A stretch of DNA of 64,000 bases from Cohaesibacter celericrescens (GCF_002866925.1 NZ_PKUQ01000014.1:1-64000); one strand, 5' to 3'; positions 52,556 through 61,860 are shown, numbered from the stretch's first letter. The notes: generated from the letters alone by a model not told the origin. Numbers and translations: made by a program.

Positions 52556-53475
52556 AGCTTTTCCTTTTCAAGGTAGAAGTCATAGGTCAGCGCGATCCCT
52601 TCCTGCAGCGAAGTGGCCGCTTGCCATCCCCATGTGGATGATTTTGTCACATCAACCAATTTTTGTTTCATGCCAACGGGTTTGCTTAGATCGTGGGTAA
52701 AGTGACCGGTGTATCCAATGACCTCAGCCACTTTTTCATAATACTCATTCACTGAGTAATCCATGCCCAGTCCAACATTCATCACTTGCGGCATATGTTC
52801 AAAGTCAACCAGTGCACGCCACATACAGTCGCTGAGGTCTCCGGCATACAGAAATTCGCGTCGGGCATGACCGTCGCCCCATATATCTACTTCTGATATA
52901 TTGTTTTGCTTGGCCAGATGTAACTTGTGAATGATGGCGGGTACCATGTGGGAGTTCTTGGGATCAAACTTGTCATGCCGTCCATAGATGTTACATGGAA
53001 CCAGCGTTTTATACTGAAATGCCTCATCCTCTCGGCTGATATAGTCGCACAATCGAGCGGCAACAATCTTGGCAAGGGCATAGCCCTCATTTGTCGGCTC
53101 AAGTTCTCCGCTCAGTATCATCTCCTCCCTCAAGGGAGAAGAATAATTGCGCGGGTACATGCAGGAGCTGCCAAGGTTGAGCAAGCGCTTCACCCCTGCG
53201 TTCTTTGAGGCCATGATAACATTGCGGCCAATATCCAGGTTCTCGACAAGAAATCCGACCGGTTCGCGTATGTTGGCATTGATGCCTCCGACTTTTCCGG
53301 CGCAATGCACCACATAGTCCGGACAGGTCTTTTGCAGATATTGGTGGAGAGCGTCATAATCGCGCAAATCCAATTCAGCACTCGACGGCGCAAATATTTC
53401 GTGTCCTTCGTTGAGTGGGCTTTCAAGAAAGTTCCGTCCGACCATGCCAGCACCGCCGGTGAGGAATATACGCAT
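52552..53475 (-). CDS. colC: GDP-L-colitose synthase / GDP-L-fucose synthase-like epimerase-reductase
   Basis: About 307 residues, extended SDR of the GMER/WcaG type. NADP-binding RIFLTGGAGMVGRNFLES, HCAGKVGGINANIREP, LGSSCMYPRN, catalytic Tyr/Lys in EGYALAKIVAARLCDY and NIYGRHDKFDP. GDP-fucose synthase and ColC are close homologues; coupling to colD favours the colitose role (C5 epimerisation and C4 reduction). ATG at 53475 follows AGGAAGA. No gmd, manC or manB is next to it, so the precursor GDP-4-keto-6-deoxymannose must come from elsewhere. Confidence 0.82.
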   Translation of the reverse strand: MRIFLTGGAGMVGRNFLESPLNEGHEIFAPSSAELDLRDYDALHQYLQKTCPDYVVHCAGKVGGINANIREPVGFLVENLDIGRNVIMASKNAGVKRLLNLGSSCMYPRNYSSPLREEMILSGELEPTNEGYALAKIVAARLCDYISREDEAFQYKTLVPCNIYGRHDKFDPKNSHMVPAIIHKLHLAKQNNISEVDIWGDGHARREFLYAGDLSDCMWRALVDFEHMPQVMNVGLGMDYSVNEYYEKVAEVIGYTGHFTHDLSKPVGMKQKLVDVTKSSTWGWQAATSLQEGIALTYDFYLEKEKL

Positions 53476-53669
53476 GTGAAAGTCTTCCTGTATCAATTTG
53501 ACTGTTTCAATAGATCATTCGCAGATAGCTAACGGTAAGTCAAAAACAAGTCTTCTCATCAATGCGCTCATAGGCCAGCCATCCCCACCGGTGCGCTCTT
53601 TCTCTCGGTGTATGGGGCAAGTGCGTGTTGGTTTTGAGAGCTTGGCCCTGTGTTTTATACTCCTCGGAA

Positions 53670-54635
53670 TTATTCAAATTCCATTTGCTCAAAGACGCGT
53701 CCTGCGTTTTTTGTGGCCAATTGCTCGAATGTATCCAGATGTTTGTAGGGTGACTGATCGACATAATAGGCGTCTTGCAAGGTGCCTCCGTTTTCAAGAT
53801 GTTCACCGATTTTGCCGCGTAAATATTCCAGATAGCCTTTTGTATAACGGCGCACCTGATCCATGTTGGTGGGATGGCCATGACCTGGGATGACATAAGT
53901 GGCTTCCAAGGCTTCAAACTTGGTGTCCCACGTTTCCAGCCACTCTGCTGTCATGCTGTCCTCAAACAGCGGCAACATGCGCTCGTGAAAAGCCATGTCA
54001 CCCGAGATGACCAAACCCTGTTTAGGCAGCCAGACGACGATGTCGCCAGCACTGTGCGCTGGCCCCAGATGTCGGGCTTCTATGCGGAAGTCGCCCATCT
54101 CGACGATATAGTCATCTTCAAAAGTCTCTGTCGGAGGCGACAATTTTGTACCCTCTGCCTTTTCGCGATTGAGTCGTTGCATATTACTCAGGCTTTGTGG
54201 GCCACGGTCGGCAAATTCTTCTGCAGCGTCGGTGTGCGCTATGATTTTAACGCCTTGTTCGGCCCAATAGCTGTTGCCCAACATGGCGTGACCTTGACCG
54301 TTTTCGCAGAAAACCAGTTTCACTTCTTGGTCTGTCAGCGCCTTGATCTCTTGGTGTAGGGCTTTGGCCAGCACATATGCGCCACCGCTGTTGATCACAA
54401 CCACGCCTTCACCGGTGATGATGAAAGACAGATTGTTGTTGTGGCCCGAGTTTTCATAAGTCGGCGGCGCCGTTGCTCCGATGGCGGAAAAAACGCCGGG
54501 AATCACTTCATATGGTTTTGAATAGAGCGGCGAGGCGGGATATTGATCGGCAATATCCTCGCTGGCGAATGCCGTGAAGGCATGTGTGCAGCTGGCGGTC
54601 ATCAGGGCTGTAAGTGCGATCAGTGCGGTTTTCAT
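53670..54635 (-). CDS. Secreted MBL-fold protein with altered metal motif (SoxH-like)
   Basis: About 321 residues. Signal peptide (MKTALIALTALMTASCTHAF; the Cys16 may be a lipobox). MBL fold resembling SoxH/quinoprotein-relay metallohydrolases. The usual HxHxDH is replaced by ENGQGH (111-116, in FCENGQGHAMLGN), while later ligand positions remain: GPAHSAGD, SGDMAFHERM and IPGHGHPTN. Metal binding at one site is therefore likely changed. It overlaps its upstream MBL partner by 4 bp. In Paracoccus soxG and soxH are MBL-type genes of the sox cluster; equivalence is inference. Confidence 0.8.
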   Translation of the reverse strand: MKTALIALTALMTASCTHAFTAFASEDIADQYPASPLYSKPYEVIPGVFSAIGATAPPTYENSGHNNNLSFIITGEGVVVINSGGAYVLAKALHQEIKALTDQEVKLVFCENGQGHAMLGNSYWAEQGVKIIAHTDAAEEFADRGPQSLSNMQRLNREKAEGTKLSPPTETFEDDYIVEMGDFRIEARHLGPAHSAGDIVVWLPKQGLVISGDMAFHERMLPLFEDSMTAEWLETWDTKFEALEATYVIPGHGHPTNMDQVRRYTKGYLEYLRGKIGEHLENGGTLQDAYYVDQSPYKHLDTFEQLATKNAGRVFEQMEFE

Positions 54636-55558
54636 GATGCATCTTCCTCTATAAACCGGTATCCATCGGATGTTTTCTCTGCACGCCCTAATCCGCCATT
54701 TGGCAAGTGGAAACCGATGAGCTGCATTTTTTCAGTGGCGATTCGGTCCAACAACATGGTTCGGGCCTTGGCTGCTATTTCCATGTCCTGATCTGAACCT
54801 GACTGCCACTGCGGTCTTTCAAAGGCAACATGATGATTGCCGATGGCATCGCCAACGATCATCACACTGTCGGTTCCTGATCTCACCTCAAAGGACATAT
54901 GACCGGGGGTATGGCCAAAGGTGGCGCGGCTGGCTATGCCGGGCAAGATTTCTTCGTCATCTTTGAAGAAGGTAATGGCGTCCTCGATGACTTCCAGTCG
55001 TCTTTGTGCTCCCACAGCAAAGGCGGTGCGTGAAGCGTCAATGGTATTAACCGTGTTGGGGTCCATCCAATAGTCCCACTCGGTTTTGCCAATCATATGG
55101 GTGGCATTGGGAAACATGGGATCGTCAAAATCGTCAAGAAGGCCCCATAAGTGATCGGGATGGGCATGGGTGAATACAACATGGGTTACATCATCTGGTT
55201 CCAGATCAAGAGCTTCTAGCGCCTCAAGCCCTTTGCCGGCTGTTGGCTGGAAGCCGGACCCTGAACCAACATCGAACAAAATGGTGCGCTCACCATCGCG
55301 GATCAGTGTCATGTTGCATTCGGGCGACAGGCTTTTGCGGGACAGGTGATAGCGCTGCAAAATAGGTAATAGCTCCTCCTGAGGCATGGGCCCAAGGATG
55401 AAATCACCCGGAAGGACCAAATGTCCATCGTGCAGTGTGTCAATCTGAAGTTCACCCAGAGACAAAGAATTACGCGCCCAAACCGGTAGCGGAGACATCA
55501 TTATTGAGGCCGCTACGGCGGCGGTTTTTTTTATGAAATCGCGTCTTGTCGTCGTCAT
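54632..55558 (-). CDS. Secreted MBL-fold metallohydrolase (SoxG-like)
   Basis: About 308 residues. Twin-arginine signal (TTRRDFIKKTAAVAASIMMS) and a canonical MBL core: VVFTHAHPDHLWGLLDDFD, GHTPGHMSFEV, VMIVGDAIGNHHV and IGFHLPNGGLGR. Likely a periplasmic zinc hydrolase with hidden substrate. It resembles the SoxG-type protein of Paracoccus. ATG at 55558 preferred with AGGTGAG; a GTG at 55567 is in frame. A 14-bp palindrome is just upstream. Confidence 0.85.
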   Translation of the reverse strand: MTTTRRDFIKKTAAVAASIMMSPLPVWARNSLSLGELQIDTLHDGHLVLPGDFILGPMPQEELLPILQRYHLSRKSLSPECNMTLIRDGERTILFDVGSGSGFQPTAGKGLEALEALDLEPDDVTHVVFTHAHPDHLWGLLDDFDDPMFPNATHMIGKTEWDYWMDPNTVNTIDASRTAFAVGAQRRLEVIEDAITFFKDDEEILPGIASRATFGHTPGHMSFEVRSGTDSVMIVGDAIGNHHVAFERPQWQSGSDQDMEIAAKARTMLLDRIATEKMQLIGFHLPNGGLGRAEKTSDGYRFIEEDAS

Positions 55559-55572
55559 GGCACTCACCTAAA

Positions 55573-55586
55573 CATATTGCAATATG
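55573..55586. promoter_or_regulatory. 14-bp perfect palindrome upstream of the MBL pair
   Basis: CATATTGCAATATG, 14 bp before the MBL start codon, overlapping where the transcript start or ribosome site would lie. Palindromes of this form are used by small winged-helix repressors; the ligand is unknown. Confidence 0.55.
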
Positions 55587-55699
55587 ATAATGTATTATAG
55601 GCGGGAGGCGATTGGCAATCTAGTCTTTGGCGTGAGGAGGACGTGTTGTTTTGGTGGTTTGATGGATAGAAACACCAGAATATTTGAATGGTGCTTACA

Positions 55700-58483
55700 C
55701 TAGCTAGCCAGACTGCTGGCCTGCTCCGTTTCTTTTTGTTCCAAATGTGCGCAGAAGTCATTGAAGGGCATCGGGCGCCCGAAGTGATATCCTTGGGCAA
55801 TATGGCAGCCAGCGAGACGCAACACTTCCGCTTGTTCCGCTGTCTCCATGCCTTCGGCCACTATGTCGATATCAAAACCATGGGCCAGTGCCATGACAGC
55901 GTTGATCACAGCCATTGAATCCATTGAGTGTGGTAAATCTTTAACAAAGGCCCGATCAATTTTGATCTTGTCCAACGGGAACTGGTGGATATAGCTCAGT
56001 GATGAATATCCGGTTCCAAAATCGTCCAGGGCAATCTTGATTCCCTCTGCACGGATGGCGTTGAGGGTTTTGACGATGGCTTCAGGGTCTGCGATGAACA
56101 AAGATTCTGTGATCTCGATGTGCAGTCGTTCCTTTGGTAAGCCGGACAGAGCCAAAGCGTTTTGAATGTCCGCAAGGATGTCAGAGCGCACAAACTGGAT
56201 TGCCGAAACATTGACCGCAACGGTGACAGGCTCTGGCCATCGCATAGCATCACTGCAAGCTGTCTCCAAGATCCAGCGGCCCAACTCCACGATCATGCCA
56301 GTCTCTTCAACAATCGGAATGAAAACATCGGGGCGGATGAGGCCCATATCACGATGATGCCAGCGAATGAGCGCTTCGCATCCAATGGTCTGTGAGGTTT
56401 TTAGATTGACCTGTGGCTGATAGTGGAGTTCAAATTCCTTACGTGCCATCGCATCGATGATCTCTCGTTCCAGCACACGGCGGTGTACCACATCGGCTGC
56501 GAGATCAGATGTATAGAACAGGCAATTTTCACCGCTTTCCTTGGATCGATGCAAGGCAACCGAGGCTGATCTGACCACTTCTTCAGACAACAGCCCCCCC
56601 TGACAAAAATCAGCCACGCCAATATGACATCCGACAATAATGTTGTGTCCGCGGATAGAGAAGGGTGTCTCAAGGCATCGTTGGATACGCTTTGCCAAAA
56701 ATGCAATGTCGTCTTTGTCCGCACCAATCTTCCCGAGTAAAAACTCCTTTTGTTCGGAACAGCCGATACTGTCAAATTCATCCAGTTGTGAGAGACGTTC
56801 ACCAATTTGCCGCATGAGCAAATCAAAATATTCGCTGCCTAAGGATTGTTTGATTTTGTCAGCGCGGTTTCCTTGACAAGCGAAAATCAACGCGTCCGTC
56901 TGCATTGCTGCGTTCATGCGCTCATCCAGGGCTTCGCTGAAGCCTACTTTATTGAGCAAATCGGTCAGATGATCATGATCGGCAAGATATTCCAGCCGCA
57001 GCTGTTCTTGCTTGGCCTTGGTCACATCATGGAACAGCAATGTGGCGACCCGGCTTTCGCTTTGTTCGCCATGATTTTTCGTTTGGATAAGAGACGGTGT
57101 GATGGAGCATTCAAAATAGTGAAGGGTTTCGCCCCGTGTTATCGTTAAAGTGCGCAGGGAATGCTGATTTTCAAGCTGATCAGGGTTCTCCAGACACAAT
57201 TGCACAAGAGCCGCCATTTCTGTTGGCATGGATGTGCCAATTTGACCGCCCTTGGCAGTCTCGAAGCCGAGTTTTCCCAGCAAATTGATCGCCTGATGGC
57301 TGATTCCCAGAATTTTCCCGTCGTCGGTGGCAATGAGAATGCCAGAAAAACTGTCGGAGACCACTGTCTCAAGCAAGGCTGATATGCTTCGGGTTTGTTT
57401 ATGGGATAGTGTCAGCAAAAGGTCTTTGAAACGGATCTCGAATAGAATCAGAGTGGCACCTGCTGCCATGATTTGTATTTGGATAAATCCGGTTTGCAAT
57501 ATGACGGGCTGCTCAACATACAGCCAGAAGCCAATCACTTCGACCAATGCTGCCAATGCTGTCAATTCAGCAATCTTGATATAGCTGTTCTTTTTGCGGG
57601 TCACGCCTATCAATACGACAAAAAGGAATATTATGGCCGATAGTCCGTAGGACCATCGTGTGGGGGCGTAGGATAGATTGCGGGCCTGAATGAGGTTTTC
57701 GGCGGCCAAAATTTGTAATTTGGGGCCTGTTATCATACCGTAGACCGGTACGGTCAACGTGTCTCGCAACTCTGCGGCTCCAGCCCCGACAAGCACTTTT
57801 TTGCCTTGGAGCACGCCTGTCGGGAGTTTGCCTTCCAGCAGGTCAATCACCGAGTAAGTCGGTATGCTGTCCACATCTATGCCATAGTCGACAATAAATG
57901 TGCCGAGCGCGATTGTCTGAACGCCTCCCAAAACGCTGGTTAATGAAGGAACGATGTCTCCCTCGATGGCTTGAGCCAAGGGAAAATGGCGAACGACGCC
58001 GTCGGTGTCCGCCAGCATGTTGACAGTCGCCAGCCAGGCATTGTCGCCCAGCTGCTGAATTGGGCGGTTGGTCTGGACCTGTGCGGTTGTAAGGTCGGAG
58101 ATATCATTTTGCTGAAAAATCGCTAGTGTGACCGGCCCTTCAGCCTTTTCGAGCGCTTCTTGAAAGATGATGTCTTGTTGGGGTGAAGATGATGCGCTGA
58201 AATCGATATCAAAAGCCAGTTCTTCTGCCCCCGCAGCAAAGCTCTTTTCAACGATCTCCCCATAGATGGATCGTTTCCAAGGCCAAACGCCAATGGATGT
58301 CAGACTTTTGTTATCAATTTCGAGAAGGGCAATGGCTTCACTGCTGGGCTGGCTGTTTAGCTCCATACGCTTTTCGGCGATCGCATGATCCAGATAATAG
58401 AATATCTTATATTCGCTCGCCATGGCACAGCCGAGGAATATCGCAAAAATTGCGAGGATGCGATAGAAAACGACGCGCTTCAT
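55700..58483 (-). CDS. CHASE2-PAS-degenerate GGDEF-EAL signalling protein
   Basis: About 927 residues. N-terminal TM (about 6-22), periplasmic CHASE2 sensor (about 30-275, IALLEIDNKSLTSIGVWPW), three TM helices (about 279-347), a PAS-like region (about 365-485, SFSGILIATDDGKILGI), a GGDEF domain whose active site is degenerate (EQKEF at 577-581), and an intact EAL domain (Glu703-Ala-Leu in CEALIRW, NVSAIQF, EITES, ALDDFGTGYSS, KIDRAFVKDL, EGMET). It is expected to degrade cyclic-di-GMP, with the GGDEF part acting as a regulatory or GTP-binding module. No neighbour indicates the signal. Confidence 0.9.
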   Translation of the reverse strand: MKRVVFYRILAIFAIFLGCAMASEYKIFYYLDHAIAEKRMELNSQPSSEAIALLEIDNKSLTSIGVWPWKRSIYGEIVEKSFAAGAEELAFDIDFSASSSPQQDIIFQEALEKAEGPVTLAIFQQNDISDLTTAQVQTNRPIQQLGDNAWLATVNMLADTDGVVRHFPLAQAIEGDIVPSLTSVLGGVQTIALGTFIVDYGIDVDSIPTYSVIDLLEGKLPTGVLQGKKVLVGAGAAELRDTLTVPVYGMITGPKLQILAAENLIQARNLSYAPTRWSYGLSAIIFLFVVLIGVTRKKNSYIKIAELTALAALVEVIGFWLYVEQPVILQTGFIQIQIMAAGATLILFEIRFKDLLLTLSHKQTRSISALLETVVSDSFSGILIATDDGKILGISHQAINLLGKLGFETAKGGQIGTSMPTEMAALVQLCLENPDQLENQHSLRTLTITRGETLHYFECSITPSLIQTKNHGEQSESRVATLLFHDVTKAKQEQLRLEYLADHDHLTDLLNKVGFSEALDERMNAAMQTDALIFACQGNRADKIKQSLGSEYFDLLMRQIGERLSQLDEFDSIGCSEQKEFLLGKIGADKDDIAFLAKRIQRCLETPFSIRGHNIIVGCHIGVADFCQGGLLSEEVVRSASVALHRSKESGENCLFYTSDLAADVVHRRVLEREIIDAMARKEFELHYQPQVNLKTSQTIGCEALIRWHHRDMGLIRPDVFIPIVEETGMIVELGRWILETACSDAMRWPEPVTVAVNVSAIQFVRSDILADIQNALALSGLPKERLHIEITESLFIADPEAIVKTLNAIRAEGIKIALDDFGTGYSSLSYIHQFPLDKIKIDRAFVKDLPHSMDSMAVINAVMALAHGFDIDIVAEGMETAEQAEVLRLAGCHIAQGYHFGRPMPFNDFCAHLEQKETEQASSLAS

Positions 58484-58629
58484 TGCAGACTCAGTCCCAG
58501 CTAAATATCAATAGTGACTATAGGAATGGAGTCTTGCTTAAAGCTTTTAATGCATGCGATTTTTGGGCTTTTCTTATCGTATGGAAAACAACTGATTAAC
58601 GCTGAGCTGGTCGGTTTGGTGCTTTGTGA

Positions 58630-59430
58630 TCACCCCATGGCGGCTCTCGATTTGATCAGGGCGGTGACCCTCTCTGCATTATCGCGAGCGCGGCTGCCGT
58701 CTGCATGGTAGACATTATTCTCAAAACCGATGCGCGCTTTACCGCCTCGTTGCATTGCATGGAGCAAGCAATCCGTTTCTTGATTGCCAAAGGCACAACA
58801 GGCCCAGTCTGCTTTGATGCCGACTGCCGTTTCAAGGGCATGGAGCGATTGAAGGAAGGGATGAAGGGCATCGGGGCTTGATGTCTGGCCCGTTGTGTAA
58901 CGACCCAATACAAACAGCAAGTCAAGCCTGCTGGACGGCAGCGTTCCGTCGCTACATAGCTTCGTAATGAGATCAACATCTTGGGTGTCGTATAGGATAT
59001 GCTGGACTGCGACACCCTTTTCTTCCTGCTCTTGATAAAACCGTTTTATTTCCGGTATTTCTCCATCGCCGAGCATTTCCCGAATGGATATGGAGACTGC
59101 CGCCGGTGTTACGTCTTGCACGACTGAGCGCTGTTGCGCCGGGCTATATTGTCCCACCGATTCGGTTGTAATCTGAATATAAATGTCAGGCGTCGCAATT
59201 TTGAGCTCTGCCAGCAATTCCCTATACAAACCGGCATCGAGACAATGCTTGCCATCCTTGTCGCGTACATGGGCGTGGAGACCATCGGCTCCGGCTTGAG
59301 AACAGACTCGTGCGGTTTCAACCGTTTCCGCAATCGTAATAGGTAAAGCGGGGTGGTCTTTCTTGCCTTTGCGGGCGCCATTGGGGGCGACCATAATGTG
59401 GGGCAACGCTGGCAGGTGTGGGGAGGCCAT
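58630..59430 (-). CDS. BKACE-family beta-keto acid cleavage enzyme
   Basis: About 266 residues, DUF849/Kce family. Zn-binding HAH in DGLHAHVRDKDGKHCLD, IQITTESVGQYSPAQQ, AVSISIREML, AFGNQETDCLLHAMQRGGKARIGFENN and a C-terminal helix. These enzymes split a beta-keto acid with acetyl-CoA into acetoacetate and a new acyl-CoA. Start ATG overlaps the stop of the upstream aminotransferase (TAATG). Substrate unknown; the aminotransferase probably makes its keto acid. Confidence 0.85.
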   Translation of the reverse strand: MASPHLPALPHIMVAPNGARKGKKDHPALPITIAETVETARVCSQAGADGLHAHVRDKDGKHCLDAGLYRELLAELKIATPDIYIQITTESVGQYSPAQQRSVVQDVTPAAVSISIREMLGDGEIPEIKRFYQEQEEKGVAVQHILYDTQDVDLITKLCSDGTLPSSRLDLLFVLGRYTTGQTSSPDALHPFLQSLHALETAVGIKADWACCAFGNQETDCLLHAMQRGGKARIGFENNVYHADGSRARDNAERVTALIKSRAAMG

Positions 59431-60749
59431 TACAGGACCTCGTCAAAAGCGATTTTGAGTTTTGTGATCATTTCCTCAATATGCTGGTCTTCGATTATGA
59501 AGGACGGAGCCAAGAGGATATGGTCGCCATGCACGCCGTCGATGGTGCCGCTCATCGGATAACAAATCAGACCGGCCTCGAAGGTCGCCTTTTTGAGGAG
59601 CTTGCCTTTGGCGAGGGATGGATCGAACGGTGTTTTGGTGTCTCGGTCTTTAACGATTTCCAAACCGATAAACAGCCCACGTCCGCGAATGTCGCCGACA
59701 TTGGGATGTTTGGCAAAAGCGTTCTGCAGGCCTGTGCGTAGCTTTTCGCCCATCTGGCGGCTGCGTTCTGCCAAGCCCCCGTCGGTTAGTTTGGTCAAAA
59801 CCGCCAAAGCGGCGGCAGAAGCCGTGGGGTGACCCATATAGGTGTGACCATGCTGGAAAAACCCGGTTCCGTTTTCGATTGCCCGATAGATTTTGTCAGT
59901 GCATAACATCGCACCAATAGGCTGATACCCCGCTCCGAGACCTTTGGCAACGGTTAGAATGTCTGGCGAAATATCATCCTGTTCACAGGCAAACAGTGTG
60001 CCGGTGCGTCCCATGCCGCACATCACTTCGTCAAGGACCAGTAGCACGCCATATTTGTCGCAAATCTCACGAATGCGGCGGAAATATCCTTCAACCGGTG
60101 GCAACGCGCCTGATGTGGCACCAACGACTGGCTCGGCGAAGAAAGCCATTACCTGATCAGCCCCGACGCTCAGGATTTCAGCTTCGAGTTCATTGGCGAT
60201 GCGCTGCCCATAGTCATAGGCGCTTTCTTCTGGTTTGCGGTCGCGATATTCATAACAAGGAGAAATATGGCTGGTTTCGATCATCAAAGGGGCAAAAGGC
60301 TCGCGGCGCCAGATATTGCCTCCTGCGGCCAACGCACCCAAAGTATTGCCATGGTAGCTTTGGCGTCTTGCAATGATGCGGTGACGACTGGGTTCTCCGA
60401 TTTCCAGAAAATACTGTCGCGATAATTTCAATGCTGATTCGACGGCTTCAGACCCGCCAGACACCAGATAAACCCGGTCTAGTCCCTCCGGTGCGTGTTC
60501 TATCAGTTTGTCAGCAAGCATTTCAGCGGGCTTTGAGGTAAAGAACCCTGTGTGTGCGAAGGGAACCGCATCGATCTGGTCTTTGATTGCTTTAATCACA
60601 TCGGGGTCACTGTGTCCAAGGCACGAAACGGCCGCTCCACCTGACCCATCAAGATATTTTTTTCCATTGGTATCATAAAGATAAACCCCTTCGCCTTTTT
60701 CAATAGTAGGGAGGGTTGCTTTGGTGTGGCGGGGGAAAATATGGGACAT
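59430..60749 (-). CDS. Class III aminotransferase
   Basis: About 439 residues. YLYDTNGKKYLDGSGGAAVSCLGH, SGGSEAVESALKLSRQY, RRQSYHGNTLGALAAGG, LVLDEVMCGMGRTG and the PLP Lys in LTVAKGLGAGYQPIGAML. Omega-amino acids or amines are the usual donors. It lies in an operon with the BKACE gene, which fits a path amine -> beta-keto acid -> acetoacetate plus acyl-CoA (inference). Start at ATG 60749 begins the similarity; the upstream frame to 60827 runs into the operator region. Confidence 0.88.
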   Translation of the reverse strand: MSHIFPRHTKATLPTIEKGEGVYLYDTNGKKYLDGSGGAAVSCLGHSDPDVIKAIKDQIDAVPFAHTGFFTSKPAEMLADKLIEHAPEGLDRVYLVSGGSEAVESALKLSRQYFLEIGEPSRHRIIARRQSYHGNTLGALAAGGNIWRREPFAPLMIETSHISPCYEYRDRKPEESAYDYGQRIANELEAEILSVGADQVMAFFAEPVVGATSGALPPVEGYFRRIREICDKYGVLLVLDEVMCGMGRTGTLFACEQDDISPDILTVAKGLGAGYQPIGAMLCTDKIYRAIENGTGFFQHGHTYMGHPTASAAALAVLTKLTDGGLAERSRQMGEKLRTGLQNAFAKHPNVGDIRGRGLFIGLEIVKDRDTKTPFDPSLAKGKLLKKATFEAGLICYPMSGTIDGVHGDHILLAPSFIIEDQHIEEMITKLKIAFDEVL

Positions 60750-60828
60750 GATCTGCCTGCTATGGAGAAAGGGGGAGGTGTCGCGTTGTATGGATTTCTG
60801 TTCTGTGCAAAAAATTCTATACATCAAA

Positions 60829-60872
60829 GAAACATATGTTTCAATTGTTGACTTTGTTTAAAACAATTGAAA
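60829..60872. promoter_or_regulatory. Nested palindromes in the aminotransferase/RpiR divergent region
   Basis: GAAACATATGTTTC (60829-60842) is a perfect 14-bp palindrome. It overlaps a second one: TTTCAATTGTT (60839-60849) and AACAATTGAAA (60862-60872), 11-bp arms and a 12-bp spacer. Together they occupy nearly the whole gap between the two gene groups. Probable operator array for the RpiR regulator. Confidence 0.7.
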
Positions 60873-60882
60873 TCTTAGGGCC

Positions 60883-61818
60883 TTGGCAACGTCCCAGCGC
60901 CACAGGAGCAAGAATCTGAAGCAACCTACACAACAGTCCGATGTGACAGCCAAAGGGTTGGTCAAATTGCAGGATCGCGTCGCGGCTCACTATGGGGATA
61001 TGAGCCAGCGTTTGCGGCAAGCCGCTGATTATGTTGTGGCACACGAACTTGATGTGGCAACCCATTCCTTGCGCACGGTTTCGGGCAAAGCCAAGATGGC
61101 ACCGGCGACGTTTACGCGTCTGTCTCAGGCCCTTGGATTCTCCAGTTATGAGGATATGCGCGATTTATGCCGTGAATCGGTCGGGAGACAGGCTTTGACT
61201 TTTTCCCAGCGGGCCGAACGGCTTGCTCGGGAGCATCAAGGCGATGCGATGCCTTCGTTCTTTGATCGACAGATGTCAGCAAGCCTTGATAACCTTAACC
61301 AGTTGTCCGGTGAAATTGATCAAGACATGTTGTTGCAGGTTGTTGAAACCCTCAATGGCGCACGGGACGTGCTGTTGTTTGGTGCTTTTAGTTCGACCGG
61401 TCTTGTTGAGTATTTTGCTTATCTGGCGCGTTATTTTGCCAACAACTGGAAAGTTGCAGGGCGCATGGGTGCCTCTTTGAGTTCGGCGATGGTCGGGCTG
61501 GATGAGACTGATGCGGTCATCATTTTAACCAAGGGCCCCTATGCCAAGCGCTCGATTTTGGCGGCCAAAATGGCTTCTGCCTCAGGGGCTTACGTAATAG
61601 TTATTACGGACAAGCATTCTTGTCCTGCGCTGGAGTTTTCCTCTGCACATTTCATCGTTCCTACTGAGAGTCCTCAATTCTTTTCTTCATATGCGGCCAC
61701 TCTTGTGCTAATTGAAACATTGGTAGGAATGCTAGTCGTGAGGGCAGGAGAGCAAGCACGCATCCGAATTGAAGATGTAGAAACCCGCAATCGCCAGTAT
61801 GGTGAGTTTTGGGAATAA
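60883..61818 (+). CDS. MurR/RpiR-family transcriptional regulator
   Basis: About 311 residues. N-terminal HTH_6 (RLRQAADYVVAHELDVATHSL, AKMAPATFTRLSQALGFSSYEDM) and a C-terminal SIS phosphosugar-type domain (VLLFGAFSSTGLVEYFAYLA, DAVIILTKGPYAKRSILAAKMASASGA). The start is unclear: the longest frame begins with TTG at 60883 with no ATG until residue 40, and an AGGAG followed by CTG or later codons might be used. It diverges from the aminotransferase-BKACE operon and precedes the transporter genes. Confidence 0.85.
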   Translation: MATSQRHRSKNLKQPTQQSDVTAKGLVKLQDRVAAHYGDMSQRLRQAADYVVAHELDVATHSLRTVSGKAKMAPATFTRLSQALGFSSYEDMRDLCRESVGRQALTFSQRAERLAREHQGDAMPSFFDRQMSASLDNLNQLSGEIDQDMLLQVVETLNGARDVLLFGAFSSTGLVEYFAYLARYFANNWKVAGRMGASLSSAMVGLDETDAVIILTKGPYAKRSILAAKMASASGAYVIVITDKHSCPALEFSSAHFIVPTESPQFFSSYAATLVLIETLVGMLVVRAGEQARIRIEDVETRNRQYGEFWE

Positions 61819-61860
61819 AAAATCATTCACAATCCTTTCGTTCAACACAGGGAGAACATA

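Noticed and set aside
60829..60872. Rho-independent terminator
   Set aside because: It lies between divergent gene starts, so neither transcript would end there; an operator role fits better.
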